Part shown: piece after piece, positions 13,201-23,900 of the stretch | How positions within the stretch are numbered: the first letter of the stretch is position 1 | Layout of the letters: the number at the start of each line of letters is the position of its first letter | Assembly (NCBI RefSeq): GCF_963678635.1 | Contig: NC_087065.1 | Location: 23,457,254-23,521,253 of the forward strand | Direction: 5' to 3' | Length of the DNA stretch: 64,000 bases | From: Symsagittifera roscoffensis | Lineage: Eukaryota; Xenacoelomorpha; Acoela; Convolutidae | Notes under the pieces: generated by a model | Told to the model about the DNA's origin: nothing | Databases searched by the model: none | The model's input: only the letters and a program-made list of their open reading frames with translations | Made by a program: the position numbers and the translations under genes

Positions 13201-15455
13201 ATCTTAAGTTTTGTCTATTTTAAACTGTCAGTTACTTCAGAATGATCACAAGCGAAAAATTTGTTTTATTTTAACTCAAGATGTTGCAAAGTTTTTTTTT
13301 TTAAATTAGTCACCAACATTATAAAAACAATCAAAGAGGGTTCTATTCAGACATTTTTAGGTGCCCGCATAGGGACACATGTTCAGACACACACTTGGGA
13401 ACAAATAGGGACACATATTCAAACACTTATAGGAGGGCACATAAGGACACAAAGTAAGACACTTATAGGGGCGCAAATATGACCAAATGTTCAAACACTT
13501 ATTGGCTATCATAAACATTTTACCTTCTGATTGTTTGATTTATCTTGAGTTTGTACTTGATTAAATATTTCATTTCAAATTCTACTCACTGGAAGATGTT
13601 TTTCAATTTGCAATAGGTCAAAAAAATATTCTGATCTCAGTTAATCCGCTCAAAAAAATTTAAATAGTTTTCACCAGCAAAAAAGTGTATTTTAAAACGT
13701 TTCCAGGGTTTATAAATCGAGTTTCCTAATATTATAGATTTCAAATCTAGTGTTCTTATAATTTTTTTCCTGAAAACCATTTACCATACTTACTACCACT
13801 CCGGACCATATAAACTAAACAAAAATTTCCGAGAAGCTGAGCGGCATCAGATATGCCCCAATAAAAGTCCCGCAGTCTCATTTTTGCGGTCCTAAATGTG
13901 ATGAGATTGAACTTTTACCGTAGTTCTGAGGTACAGCTGGCATCGAATCATAAAAAAAATTTCATTTACAAGTTATTAATATGACTTCGACCTGATGCTT
14001 TGATTTTTTTCGGCCTACTTACATCGTCTAGGTGATGGGCTGTACCTTGGATAGGTCTCAATGACTCGTCCCAGTTAATATCACAAAAACTATATTATCG
14101 TGCACTTTTTGGTGTCGCGCTATTCAAAGGCACTACTACTAAAAAGCAAATTGGAACGGTGAAAGTTGTTGAATAAGAATGGACTATAATCGATTTCAAA
14201 TGGATTGCAATTCAACTAAAATTTTGCAGAAAATATTTCCAAAATTGTTCGATTATAATCGATTAAAATGGACTTTTTTTGCATGGAAATAAGTAGCAAT
14301 ATAATCCGTTTTTATTCGATTATAAACTAATATATTTGAGATGTTAACTTGATCCAATTTTCATACAAATTATTGTATTTTCTCTGTGTAATCATTGATT
14401 TTGCTATGATCAGAATATGAAAGTCCGAAAAATGCTCTGTGTCAGTATTCAACAATTTTGGACTAGAGTTAACGTGACGCTTGCACAGTTATTTTACAGT
14501 ATTGTTTTTTTTCCTGTTGCGGCGTAAGTGAAACTTGGCAGTAATTAAAACTTGTTGCTTTATCGAGGAAGTTCGGTCTTAACTGAAACACTATCTCTGA
14601 GTCAAGTTGAAAACTACGAGTGCTATTTAGGACTGAATGGTAACCGTAAGAACTGCACCAGAGCATCTACCTTCAAGGGGGTGGTGAAACACGTGATGAA
14701 TATCATGAAGTGGACTAGGGCCCTCAGTATGAGCAAGAACGCCGAGATCAGATGGAACTTAGTCAGACAGAAGATCCCATTTGTGAGTCCTCTCTCTTTT
14801 AAAATTAAACATGGATATTTTCTTAAACCCCATTCCCATCCTTCAGGCATGTAAAATTATACTTTAACTACTTAAATTCTTTGGAAAAATTACAGCCATG
14901 TTACTTCACGTGAGGTGCTTTGATAGAATCATGAACAAAGTTTTAAGTTTGACTTGAGATTACAATCTTAATTACAAAAAAAGGTTCTATAAAACTATAT
15001 TTCATCATTACATATCGGATTTTTATTTGTTTTTTGACTAACGTTATTTACACGGCTTTTTGCAGAGGTTCGACAGAAGTGCATCGGGTAGACGCGGTGG
15101 CATATCAGGAGACCCCAGCAACATGCAAGAGTCGAGAGTGTTCAAGTTCATCGAAGAACAACCATGTCTGGACTCCATGCGACACTCCAGACTCGTTAGA
15201 TTCTCCTCGGCTCAAAACACTCTTGTATCTGCATCTTTGGAACGAGAACCGTTTGCGTCGAAGGGTGACCTTCTGGCCCTGAAAAGGTCCCTGCCCCCCA
15301 TTTGGGTACAAGAGGATACAAGAAAGCATCATTTTTTACACTCCTCGCTAGTAGGAAATCAGCATTCGAGTATATCAAATGCCACAATGAACTCAAACGC
15401 AGAAGAAACTGGTGCTAGGCACATACTTTTACCAGTCATTGAAGCGAAAAGGTGA
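10282..15455 (+). CDS. Unrecognised 470-aa basic protein, four exons
   Basis: Proposed exons are 10282-10990, 11415-11552, 14607-14782 and 15066-15455 (stop TGA). Donors are GTCAGT, GTATGG and GTGAGT; acceptors are TTTCAG, GTCAAG and TTGCAG. Phases (1, 1, 0) agree and the total is 470 codons plus stop. I chose the ATG at 10282 because the in-frame codon further upstream is TTG. The protein is Lys/Arg-rich with no signal peptide or membrane segment. Its first 236 residues are charged and probably helical; exon 3 is an aromatic/Cys/basic segment (E-N-Y-E-C-Y-L-G ... N-I-M-K-W-T-R-A-L); the last 129 residues are Ser/Arg-rich and look disordered. Exon sequence is less AT-rich than the introns, which supports coding. 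I do not recognise the family. Being next to the ciliary gene SPAG8 is only a weak hint of function. Exon 3's acceptor has a poor pyrimidine tract. Confidence 0.7.
11415..11552 (+). CDS. Exon 2 of the unrecognised 470-aa gene
   Basis: The exon starts after GATTTCAG and reads E-L-G-E-V-E-K-C-R-V-S-E-D, with V-I-L-E-F-H-D further on. It ends at 11552 before GTATGG, phase 1 at both ends. Acidic and basic residues alternate, as expected of a coiled or helical segment. Confidence 0.65.
11604..12051. mobile_element. hAT-like MITE with 8-bp target duplication
   Basis: This 448-bp non-coding element has terminal inverted repeats: CAGGCGGGGTCTAGGATTTT at 11604 and, at the right end, its complement ending AGATCCGCCCCTG at 12051, each flanked by a long G or C run. 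It is flanked by TATGAGAC (11596-11603) and TGTGAGAC (12052-12059), an 8-bp target duplication with one mismatch. An 8-bp TSD and TIRs of this kind fit the hAT superfamily. There is no transposase. It lies in intron 2 of the preceding unrecognised gene. Related copies are at 15590, 19858, 54938, 59743 and 63356. Confidence 0.8.
12060..14606. other. Intron 2 remainder of the 470-aa gene
   Basis: No exon is seen. The stretch contains several copies of an ATCGATTATAATGG-like motif (for example about 12660-12690, 14175-14205 and 14245-14280) in both orientations, and a degenerate minisatellite at 13345-13505. The rest is AT-rich unique-looking sequence. Confidence 0.45.
13345..13505. repeat. Degenerate minisatellite, ~35-40 bp unit
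   Basis: About four imperfect units share GGGACACAT, then TTCA(G/A)ACAC, then TTATAGG. Examples start near 13372, 13407, 13443 and 13468. The units diverge in length. An open frame across them (I-G-T-H-V/I-Q-T-like) is a by-product of the repeat and not evidence of a gene. Confidence 0.6.
15066..15455 (+). CDS. Last exon of the unrecognised 470-aa gene
   Basis: The exon starts after TTTTTGCAG and encodes 129 residues beginning R-F-D-R-S-A-S-G-R-R-G-G, rich in Ser, Arg and His, ending I-E-A-K-R before TGA (15453-15455). A second frame (15034-15282) is also open but has no splice support and is a shadow. Confidence 0.65.
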   Translation, partial: RFDRSASGRRGGISGDPSNMQESRVFKFIEEQPCLDSMRHSRLVRFSSAQNTLVSASLEREPFASKGDLLALKRSLPPIWVQEDTRKHHFLHSSLVGNQHSSISNATMNSNAEETGARHILLPVIEAKR

Positions 15456-15589
15456 TTTGATAGATAATTAAAAAGTGGCTTAAGCTCCCTCGCAGTGATA
15501 TTTTGGTGGGCAATCCAGTTGTTTCAGAAACAGACCTTGTTTCAAACTGGCAAGCAGACAGTATATATCAGCCGAATTGCAATGTCAGT

Positions 15590-16043
15590 CAGGGGCGCCA
15601 ATATATAATAACTTTGAGGGGTAGCGCGCGCCAAAAAAAGCGATTTTTTTTGTGAAAATTTTCCAAAAAGTGCCCAAAAAAGTGCCCAATTTGTCCAAAA
15701 CAGGGCTCTTTTTCCTTTTCCCCCCCACCTGCAAATTTTTATATTTGAAGTTTCTGTTCACTTTGTCCGAGTGTCATGAAAATTGGCATGTAGACTAATT
15801 AGGCCATGTTAAACATATTTGGTCTCCATAATTAACCTTGTAAAACATCTCTCATTAGACCATAAAATTCATGTTTGAGTGAGGTGGGGGGAAAAGGAAA
15901 AAGAGCCCGAAACAGCGTCTTTTTAGCGCCGTAGGAGAGCTCCAAAAATCAATTTGGTCGACCTAAAAAAAGAGTCAAAATTCTCGAAAATTTTTTGAAA
16001 ATCCCCCCCCCCCTTCGAGAAAAATATCCTAGATCCGCCCCTG
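15590..16043. mobile_element. hAT-like MITE, perfect 8-bp TSD, carrying a nested MITE
   Basis: The 454-bp element is flanked by identical ATGTCAGT octamers (15582-15589 and 16044-16051). Its right end is AGATCCGCCCCTG as in the copy at 11604. The left end keeps CAGGGGCG but then passes straight into internal sequence, so most of the left TIR and G-run is deleted. A different element (15704-15907) is inserted in it. Confidence 0.82.
15704..15907. mobile_element. Second MITE family, nested in the first
   Basis: The 204-bp palindromic element begins GGCTCTTTTTCCTTTTCCCC and ends with the complement GGGGAAAAGGAAAAAGAGCC. It is flanked by CAAAACAG (15696-15703) and CGAAACAG (15908-15915), an 8-bp TSD with one mismatch. 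It has no ORF. The same family is at 20196-20405 and inside the array at 23.7-25.0 kb. Confidence 0.8.
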
Positions 16044-16051
16044 ATGTCAGT

Positions 16052-19000
16052 TAAGGCTTTTTTGAAATGTAAGAGCTTTTTAAAAGTGTAGAAGACTGTC
16101 TTTTCTTAATGAACAATTTCATAATTAAGTCAAAAAATGGCCCAGTTTTTTTGCAAAAATTGAGAAATAAAAGGAGCAGAAAGATCTTTTCAATTCTTTT
16201 GTCGAGTAAAAAGATATATTTAGTTTTTGCTCGATGCATTTATCGCGTAGGTTCAATTTTTTTTCAATGCACTTTAACTACCTCCACAGAAAGTCCTACA
16301 ATGGGCGTTTATGGTGTTCTATTAAAACCTTTCGGTCGCACTTCTGGTTTTGAAAAAAAAATAAATATTTATTTAAGTGTCGAGGAAAGTTGCACTTTTT
16401 TGTTTTTCCGACCAAAATAATGAAGTGAGTCGATAAAAATATTTGAACTAAAATTTGATAACACCCAAATCAGAGCTCTACTGCAATTTCATGTTAGTGT
16501 AGCAGAATTGAATCTCATTTATATCTGGTTCATTTGCCTTTTTCTAATGAAAAATAAGTAAAACCTAGAGGAACAAATTTTGTACTTAAATCATTGTATT
16601 TTCGTACTGAAATGCTTGTACTTAAATTGTTTCCACTTACATCTTATTGTACTCGGAAAGCTTGCTGAGCTATTTTTGTTTAGTTTTTTCCTAAACTACT
16701 GAACAAAAAAATCGCAATTAATTTTTTGGTATACTCTCTAAAATGCCTGTTTACGATGTCCATTTTGGTCATTCCTTTACTTCAAATTTCATCCGAATTT
16801 TTATAAAGACAAAGCGCAAATGATCAGAGCTCCGTCTAGGAAATTAACAAAACTAAGTTGCCAATTTGATCCGGATATGTGCCATAATTTTTATCTGCAT
16901 TAAGAGCTTCAAACTGCGTGAAAGTATTAGAAACAGCCGAGTTTAGCAAGACTTCCATAATGATTAGCTCAATTTTAACGTCCCATGACTATTTTTTTCT
17001 CCTCTTATTCGATAATGAATATACTCCGATGCAAAACTTATGTGCACCTAAGGAAATATGACATTTTTAGACCCGTACTGAATTGGCAAATGCTGATAAC
17101 TTCATAGAGGGTATATCTGATCACTTGTTTTTAGTTTTTGTAAAATTTTGATATAAATTGAGGAAAATTTGTCCAAGATGGAAACTGAAAGCAGATTTAT
17201 AAGAGAGTAAAAACATGAATTTTTGCTGAGTTTTGTCCAGAAGTGAAGATTACTCAGAAGTTTTTGCAGCAAATTCTGCAAAGTTGGAATAAAAATTAGA
17301 TGTGCCTATGTCCCTTGGATAAAATAATTATTCAATTTGCCACATATCTCCAAATGTTTCTGGCATAGCAACCACTTACACTTATAATTGACGTTCATTG
17401 TTTCAGCAACAAACAAAACCTTTGTACAAAAATAGTTCACACTAAAACAGATTAACTTGAAAGCTTGAATGTTCTACTTTCTTAAATCAAAATCAAAAAC
17501 GAAATGTTTTAACTCCAATCAACTCTTAAAAAAATCTGAGAGTTCGAAAATTGGCAGTTAGGCCATGCTCTGGACTATTTTATGCTCTCTTTGAAAATAC
17601 TATTCATAATGCTGAAAAGGTAACGCAAGTTATCTATATGTGGCGAATTTCACTGCACAACACACTCGTTCCAATTTGAATTGAGGCAAGCTAATCCGTC
17701 GTATTAATTTCGTACAGCGATACTGGAATTGAGTCTGCTGTAAGAGAAGAAACACGATGTATCGCATGACAAGGTCAATAAAACAATAAAAAGTCACTAG
17801 GTTAGCCAATTTTGACCCGCCTGTGTCAAGTGTTAAGTAGTACAACTAATTGAGAGCAATTTTATAAGTCCATGAAATCGAAAAAATTAAGGGCATGGAA
17901 GCAAAAAAAGGAAACTAAGAAATGTAACACTAGCCCAGAATCTATAAGGCAACGAAAAGTAGAAAAAGTCCCCACTGACGGTTGCTTGACGGCAAATACT
18001 TCAACGTCCCAAGACCACCTTTTTACTCCGTTTATTCGATAATGAATATAATCCGAGGCTAAACTTATGTGCACTTAGGGAAATCTGACATTTTTAGATC
18101 CGGACTGAATTGGCAATTCCTTGAAATCAAATAGTGATAACTTCATAGGGGGTATTTCTGATCATTTGTTTTTAGTTTTTGTAAAGTTTTGCTGTAAATT
18201 GAGAAAAAAATTGTCCAAGATGGAAATTGAAAGCAGATTTATAAGAGAGTGAAAACTTGAATTTTTGCTGAGTTTTGTCCACAAGTGAAGATTCGTTAGA
18301 AGTTTTGCAGCAATTTTTTCAAAGTTGGAATACCAATTAGATGTGCCGATGTCCCTTGGGTAAAATAATTATTCAATTTGCTACATATCTCCCAATATTT
18401 CTGGCATAGCAACCACTTACACTTTTAAAAGACGTTTATTGTTCCATCAACTAACTGAACCTTTGTACAAACTTAGTTCACACTAAAACAGATTAACTTC
18501 TTTAGTTGACATTTTATAAAAACACTTGAATCAGAATAAAAGCTTGATTGTTCCAATTCCTGATTCCAAATGTTTAAAAAATTTAACTCCAAAAAATTTT
18601 TGCAACAATTTGAGAGTTTGAAAATTGGCAATTAGGCCTTGTTCTGGACTATTTCATGCGCTCTTCGAAGATTTTATTCATAATGCTGAAAACGTAATGC
18701 GAGTTATTTATACGCGGCGAATTATGCTGTACAACACATTCGTTCCAAATTGAATAGAGGCTAGCTAATCAGTCTTTTTATTTTCGTATAGCGCTACTGG
18801 AATTGACTCTGCTGTAAGAGAAGAAAGTCGATGCATGGCATGACGAGGTCGATAAAACTTTAAAAGTCACTGGTTCAGCCAATTTTGACCCACCTGTGTC
18901 AAGTGTTAATTAGTACAACTAATTGAGAGCAGTTTTATAAGTCCATGAAATCAAAAAAAGTGAGGCTATGGAAGCGAAAAAAGTAAACTAGCAAATGTAA

Positions 19001-19857
19001 CACTAGCATAAAAATTATAAGGCAACGAAAAGTAGAAAGGTCCCCATTGACGGCTGCTGGTTGACGGCAAATACTTTAAATCTTCGTGCTTTTTTCTAGC
19101 CAGTCGGAATTAGGCCAATACCATCATAATTTTTGATATCTTCCAAAATTATAGTTTTTCAATATTTTCTTTTCCCAAAAAATATTCGATATGAATTAAG
19201 GGGCAGTTGGAACAATCAGAGCTTTGCCCTGATATACGAGCAGTCTTGTTCAAGATTTAAAACTTAAAAGCGCGTCTCATAGAAGGGTTTTTTCCAGTAT
19301 AGCCCTCCAGTAATTGATAGCCTTCTTTTATAGAAATAATACAAAATATGACTGCTCGCATGAGGGCCAAGCCCTGAATGTTTCGACAATTTTTAGAGTC
19401 TATGCAATAAGTCTTAATTTGGAAAACGGATAAAATGTTCAAAAAAACAAACAAAATTTAAAACGTCGAAATTATCACCCTTATTTTCTAACATCATCCC
19501 CCCACACGATATGTAAAGCTTGGAGTGGTATATTTTGCATATAGGCAAGTATTAAATGTACCAAATAGCATGACCAATTTCAATTTGGAACAATTTCCAT
19601 CATGGATTAAATCTCTGCTTACGCGTTAATATCCCGAAACATATCGTCCTTTAATTGCTTGTAGATTGCCAAATTTGAAATCTTTGAACCCCCAAAACCT
19701 TACAAAAAATTTCCGTTGTCAGCCAAAAAATATCGAGAAAAAACAACTGTGGTAAAGAACCATCTCACAATCACACAAAATTGCTTTAAGATCTGGGATA
19801 TTTTTCCTTTTTCCCCACTTGCAAATTTTTGCTAGTTACTGTTAGCATAGTCCGATT
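16052..19857. other. Intergenic repeats with a ~1-kb tandem duplication
   Basis: No gene is seen between the end of the 470-aa gene and SPAG8 exon 1. The main structure is the duplicated block at 16977-19085. Around 19.2-19.4 kb lie copies of a dispersed repeat with GAGCAGTCTTG and GCCCTGA. Confidence 0.5.
16977..19085. repeat. Diverged tandem duplication, ~1.03-kb units
   Basis: Unit 1 (about 16977-18000) and unit 2 (about 18002-19085) match collinearly. Shared landmarks include TTATTCGATAATGAATATA, AACTTATGTGCAC, GTCCAAGATGGAAA (17171 and 18213), GATGTGCC(T/G)ATGTCCCTTGG and GACGGCAAATACTT. The units have many substitutions and small indels, so the duplication is old. No coding frame is conserved between them. 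Confidence 0.7.
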
Positions 19858-20459
19858 CAGGCGGGGATCTAGGATTTTCTCGAGGGGGGGGGGGGGGGGG
19901 GGGGTTTGGGGGCAGATTTTACCTCGACATTTTTTTAGGTCGACCAAAATGATTTTTTGAGCTCTCCCAAATCACTTTAGAAACCGTAATTTGACCACAT
20001 TTTCTGCACCGGAGGCAAATTTTTCAAAAAACAGGCCAAGAAAGGCGTTTTTAGACACTTTTTGGAAAATGTTGACCAAAAAATCGCTCCCCCCTCGAAA
20101 AGCCGCCTTTAGAAAAATTTTAAGGTCAGTCAGCCAAAAATCTATATTTCAAAATAGTACAAAGGGGGACCCTTTGGGTCGGCAGGGGTCGAATCGGCTC
20201 TTTTTCCTTCCCCCCCCCCCCCCCCCACCTCACATAAGCATCAGTTTTATGGTGTAACGAGGGGTTTTACAAGGTTAATTATGAAGATCAAAAATGTTTG
20301 TCATGGCCTAATTAGTTCGCATGTCAATTTTTGTAACATTCGGATAAAGTGAACAAAAACTTCACTAGTAAAATTTTGCAGGTGGGGGGAAAAGGAAAAA
20401 GAGCCGTCGAATCCCTGTGGGGAGGGCGTCCGCCCCCCTCCCCCCTCAATCCGTTACTG
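19858..20459. mobile_element. hAT-like MITE, perfect 8-bp TSD, with nested MITE
   Basis: The 602-bp element is flanked by identical GTCCGATT octamers (19850-19857 and 20460-20467). Its left end reads CAGGCGGGGATCTAGGATTT followed by a G-run; the right end is degenerate. The second-family element 20196-20405 sits inside it. It lies just upstream of SPAG8 exon 1. Confidence 0.8.
20196..20405. mobile_element. Second-family MITE with perfect 8-bp TSD
   Basis: This 210-bp element has termini GGCTCTTTTTCC...GGAAAAAGAGCC and identical GTCGAATC octamers at 20188-20195 and 20406-20413. It is in the opposite internal orientation to the copy at 15704-15907 and inserted at a different point of the same host MITE family, so this is an independent insertion. 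Confidence 0.85.
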
Positions 20460-20871
20460 GTCCGATTGTTACAAAAATTGGCATGCAGACTAATTAAGCC
20501 TTGACGAGAATATTTGGAAAACCTCTCGTTACATCATAAAATTGATGCTCATGGGGGTGGGGTGTAAAGGAAAACTAGTCCAGCTCTGGTTCCCAACACT
20601 CGAAATGATCTTCAAGTTTCCAATCTTTTCAAAAAAAGCGTTATAATTTTTATTATAGGGAAGCCGGCACGTGCGTTTTTATGTTTAATGAGTTACAAGC
20701 TTATGCTGACGCTATATTGTGCCATCAACAGAAGTAAACTGTATACACATAGATTTGGTCATTGGTTGAGCTCAAACACCGTTTGCTTGCTACACGAAAA
20801 AGATACACCGTGTTGACTTTTGATTTAAAATCTGCGTTTTTTAGTTATTTACTTTATTAAATTAAGCTGAA

Positions 20872-20922
20872 ATGCTGAAAGGGGGCGACGGCAAAATTCT
20901 GCTGGACAATTGGCAAGAGGAG
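20872..20922 (+). CDS. SPAG8: SPAG8 exon 1 (17 codons)
   Basis: ATG at 20872 starts M-L-K-G-G-D-G-K-I-L-L-D-N-W-Q-E-E, followed by donor GTAAGA at 20923, phase 0. The L-L-x-N-W-x-E-E-R block spanning the junction with exon 2 matches the block preceding the G-H-R-G-L-L region in human SPAG8. The exon is very short, so it rests on this motif plus the splice phase. Confidence 0.7.
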
Positions 20923-23900
20923 GTAAGAAAAAAATATTACATGATATTTTTTACCTTCACCACTATCTTACCGAACCCAACTTTGAAATAAGACGCGGTG
21001 AAAAAATCGACAACTGTGAACAGATTTGTTCTTAACACTTTACAGCGTGACATCACGCTTTTAGCCGTAACAACACGTAAAACAAACATAAAATTCGGTA
21101 TTTTGAAAGGGGAAACTAGACAAGAGCCAAAACTTCTAAGAGCGCTATCGGTCCAACAAAATTAAAGGGGGAGCGTGGGACTAGAAAAAATATCATTTTG
21201 GGCAAAACTTTATAAAAAATCCCCTAAAACGCCTTTTGGCGTGTTTTCAAAAAATAATTGCTAATTAGGGTCTTCATAGTGATTTGGTAAAGTTCTGAAA
21301 ATATTGACTCCCTGAAAACAAATTTAAAAAGATATTTTACCTCCGATCAATTTTTGCAAAGTTCTGAGAGCTTGAAAATTGCCAATTTGGCCATGCTCTG
21401 GATTAATTTTTGCACCCTTTGAAGATTTTTGTTCCGAATTTTAAAGAAAACGGAATATTTTTGCTTGGTGTGGTTTTTTGCTATTTTCCATTCCAATTTT
21501 TTCTGAACTTCAAGTATGAAACATTCAAGTATGAAAGATTCAAGAATCAAAAACAAATTTGTTTACAATTGTTTGGTTGTTCACCATGCAAAACTTATTG
21601 CATTATGAGGCTCTTTTCCAGTCCCCCCTTTTAAAATACAGAGTTTTATGTTTGTTTTACGTGTTATTATGGCTAAATGCGTGATGTTACGATGTAAAAT
21701 ATGGAGAACAAATCTGTTCACAATTGTCGATTTGTTCGCCACGCCAAATTTCATTGCATTATGACAACGTTAAATAAGCTTTTCAAAATTGAATTTGAAA
21801 GGGGGGAACTGGAAAAGAGCCCATTATGACAACGTTCAAAAAATGGCTCTTCTATGATCATATTCTACTTGTAAAACCACTCGTTAGACCATAAAGTTGA
21901 CGGGAGTTGGAGGAAAAAGAGACCAAGTATTTTTCAAATTCGAACGTGAAAGTTGGGAAGGGGCAGAAAGAAGCTAGTTCTGAAAATCAATTTGATGATC
22001 CTAAAAAACCGACGGGTTTTTTTTGAAAACCCGCCTCCAAACGGATCGAAAAAACCGCCATCAGCAATTTTTTCATATTCTTTAACTTTGTTCACAATGT
22101 TCAATTGTTATGAAAATTAGTATCTGGGTTAATTACTCAAATTATTATATATTTTGGTTATTTATCCAACTTCTTAAAGTCAATGATTACACCATAAAGC
22201 TGATTTTTGTATCTGGTGGCTCTTCTACTGTGAATCTCCGCTAGACCAAAACCATCAGTTGAGCGATGTTTTGATTGATTTTACGAAGTTGTGCATGCTG
22301 ACAAAGTGTGATAAAAGTTAAGTAAATTGCCCACTACCAAATTTTCTAAAGATTTTCTAAAAGCGCTTTTGCGCAACTAAAAAGAAACGGAAACACGCAC
22401 TTGTAAAAACGAATGACTTTTTTCCAAGCCCCCCACCCTTTGAAAAACTTTGAAAAACTATTTTAACGTTAACATAATGCAATGAAATGCAATTTGGCGA
22501 TGAACAAACTAGATATTGTGAGCATATATATTCCTCATACTCTAGATCTAACATCACGCATTCACTTGAAAAATCACTTGAAGCAACTAAAAAAGTTTGA
22601 ATTATGGAGGAGCGGAAAAGAACCAAATGCACTATGGGGCTCTTTTCCAGTTTCCCAACCCCCTGGTCAAATTTCAAAAAAAGGCTCAAAAAGTTCAAAA
22701 ATTGTTTACACGGCAATCTGCTTGCAAAAAATGTTGTAGAAATTTTGGCTGTTTTTCCTTCCACCCCCCAAGTGCAAATTTTTATAACTTGAATTTGTTC
22801 AAATTTTCCGATTGTCCCGAAAATTACCATGCAGAATAATTTGGCCATGACGAACACATTTGGACAGCATATTCATACTTGTAAGACCACTCGTTAGATC
22901 ATGAAATTGATGCTCGTGTGACAGGGGGTAGGTGGAGGAAAAAGAGCCCAAGTAGTTTTTCAAATTTGAACGTGAAAGTTTGGAAGGGGGCAGAGAGAAG
23001 CTAGTTCTGAAAACCAATTTGATGATCTTAAACAACCGACTGATTATTTTAAAAACCCGCTCCCAAACGCATAGATAAAAAAACGGATCGAAAAAAAAAC
23101 CCATCAGCAATCTTTTCTTATTCCTTAACTTTGTTCACAATGTTCAATTGTTATGAAAATTAGTATCTGGGTTAATTAGTCAAATAATTATTTATTTTGG
23201 TTTTTTATACAACTTCGCAAAGTCAATGATTACACCATAAATTTGATTTTTGTATCTGGTGGCTCTTCTACTCTGTATCTCCGCAAGACAAGAACATCAC
23301 TTGAATGATGTTTTGATTGATTTTACGAGGTTGTGCATGCTGAAAAGTGTGATAATAGTTAAGTAAATTGCCCACTACCAAATTTTCTAAAGATTTTCTA
23401 AAAGCGCTTTTGCGCAACTAAAAAGAGAAGGAAACACGCACTTGTATAAACGAATGAGTTTTTTCCAAGCCCCCCACCCTTTGAAAAACTTTGAAAAACT
23501 ATTTTAACGTTGTCATAATGCAATGAAATGCAATTTGGCGATAAGCAATCTAACTATTGTGAAGTGATTTGTTCTTCATACTCTAGATCTAACATCACGC
23601 ATTCAATTGAAAAAACACGTAAAGCAACTAAAATATTTGAAATATGGTCGAGCGGAAAAAAGCCAAACAAATTATGGGGCTCTTTTCCAGTTTCCCAACC
23701 CCCTCGTCAAATTTCAAAAAAAGCTCAAAAATTTCAAAAATTGGGCTCTTATCCAGTCCCCCCTTCAAATTCAATTTTGTAAATCTTATTTAACGTTGTC
23801 ATAATGCATTGAAATTTGGCATGGTGAACAAATCGACAACTGTGAACAGATTTGTTGTTCATACTTTACATCGTAACATCACGCATTTAGCCATAATAAC

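Noticed and set aside
13261-13482. 73-aa frame over the minisatellite
   Set aside because: The open frame is a by-product of the repeat unit and has no flanking splice sites.
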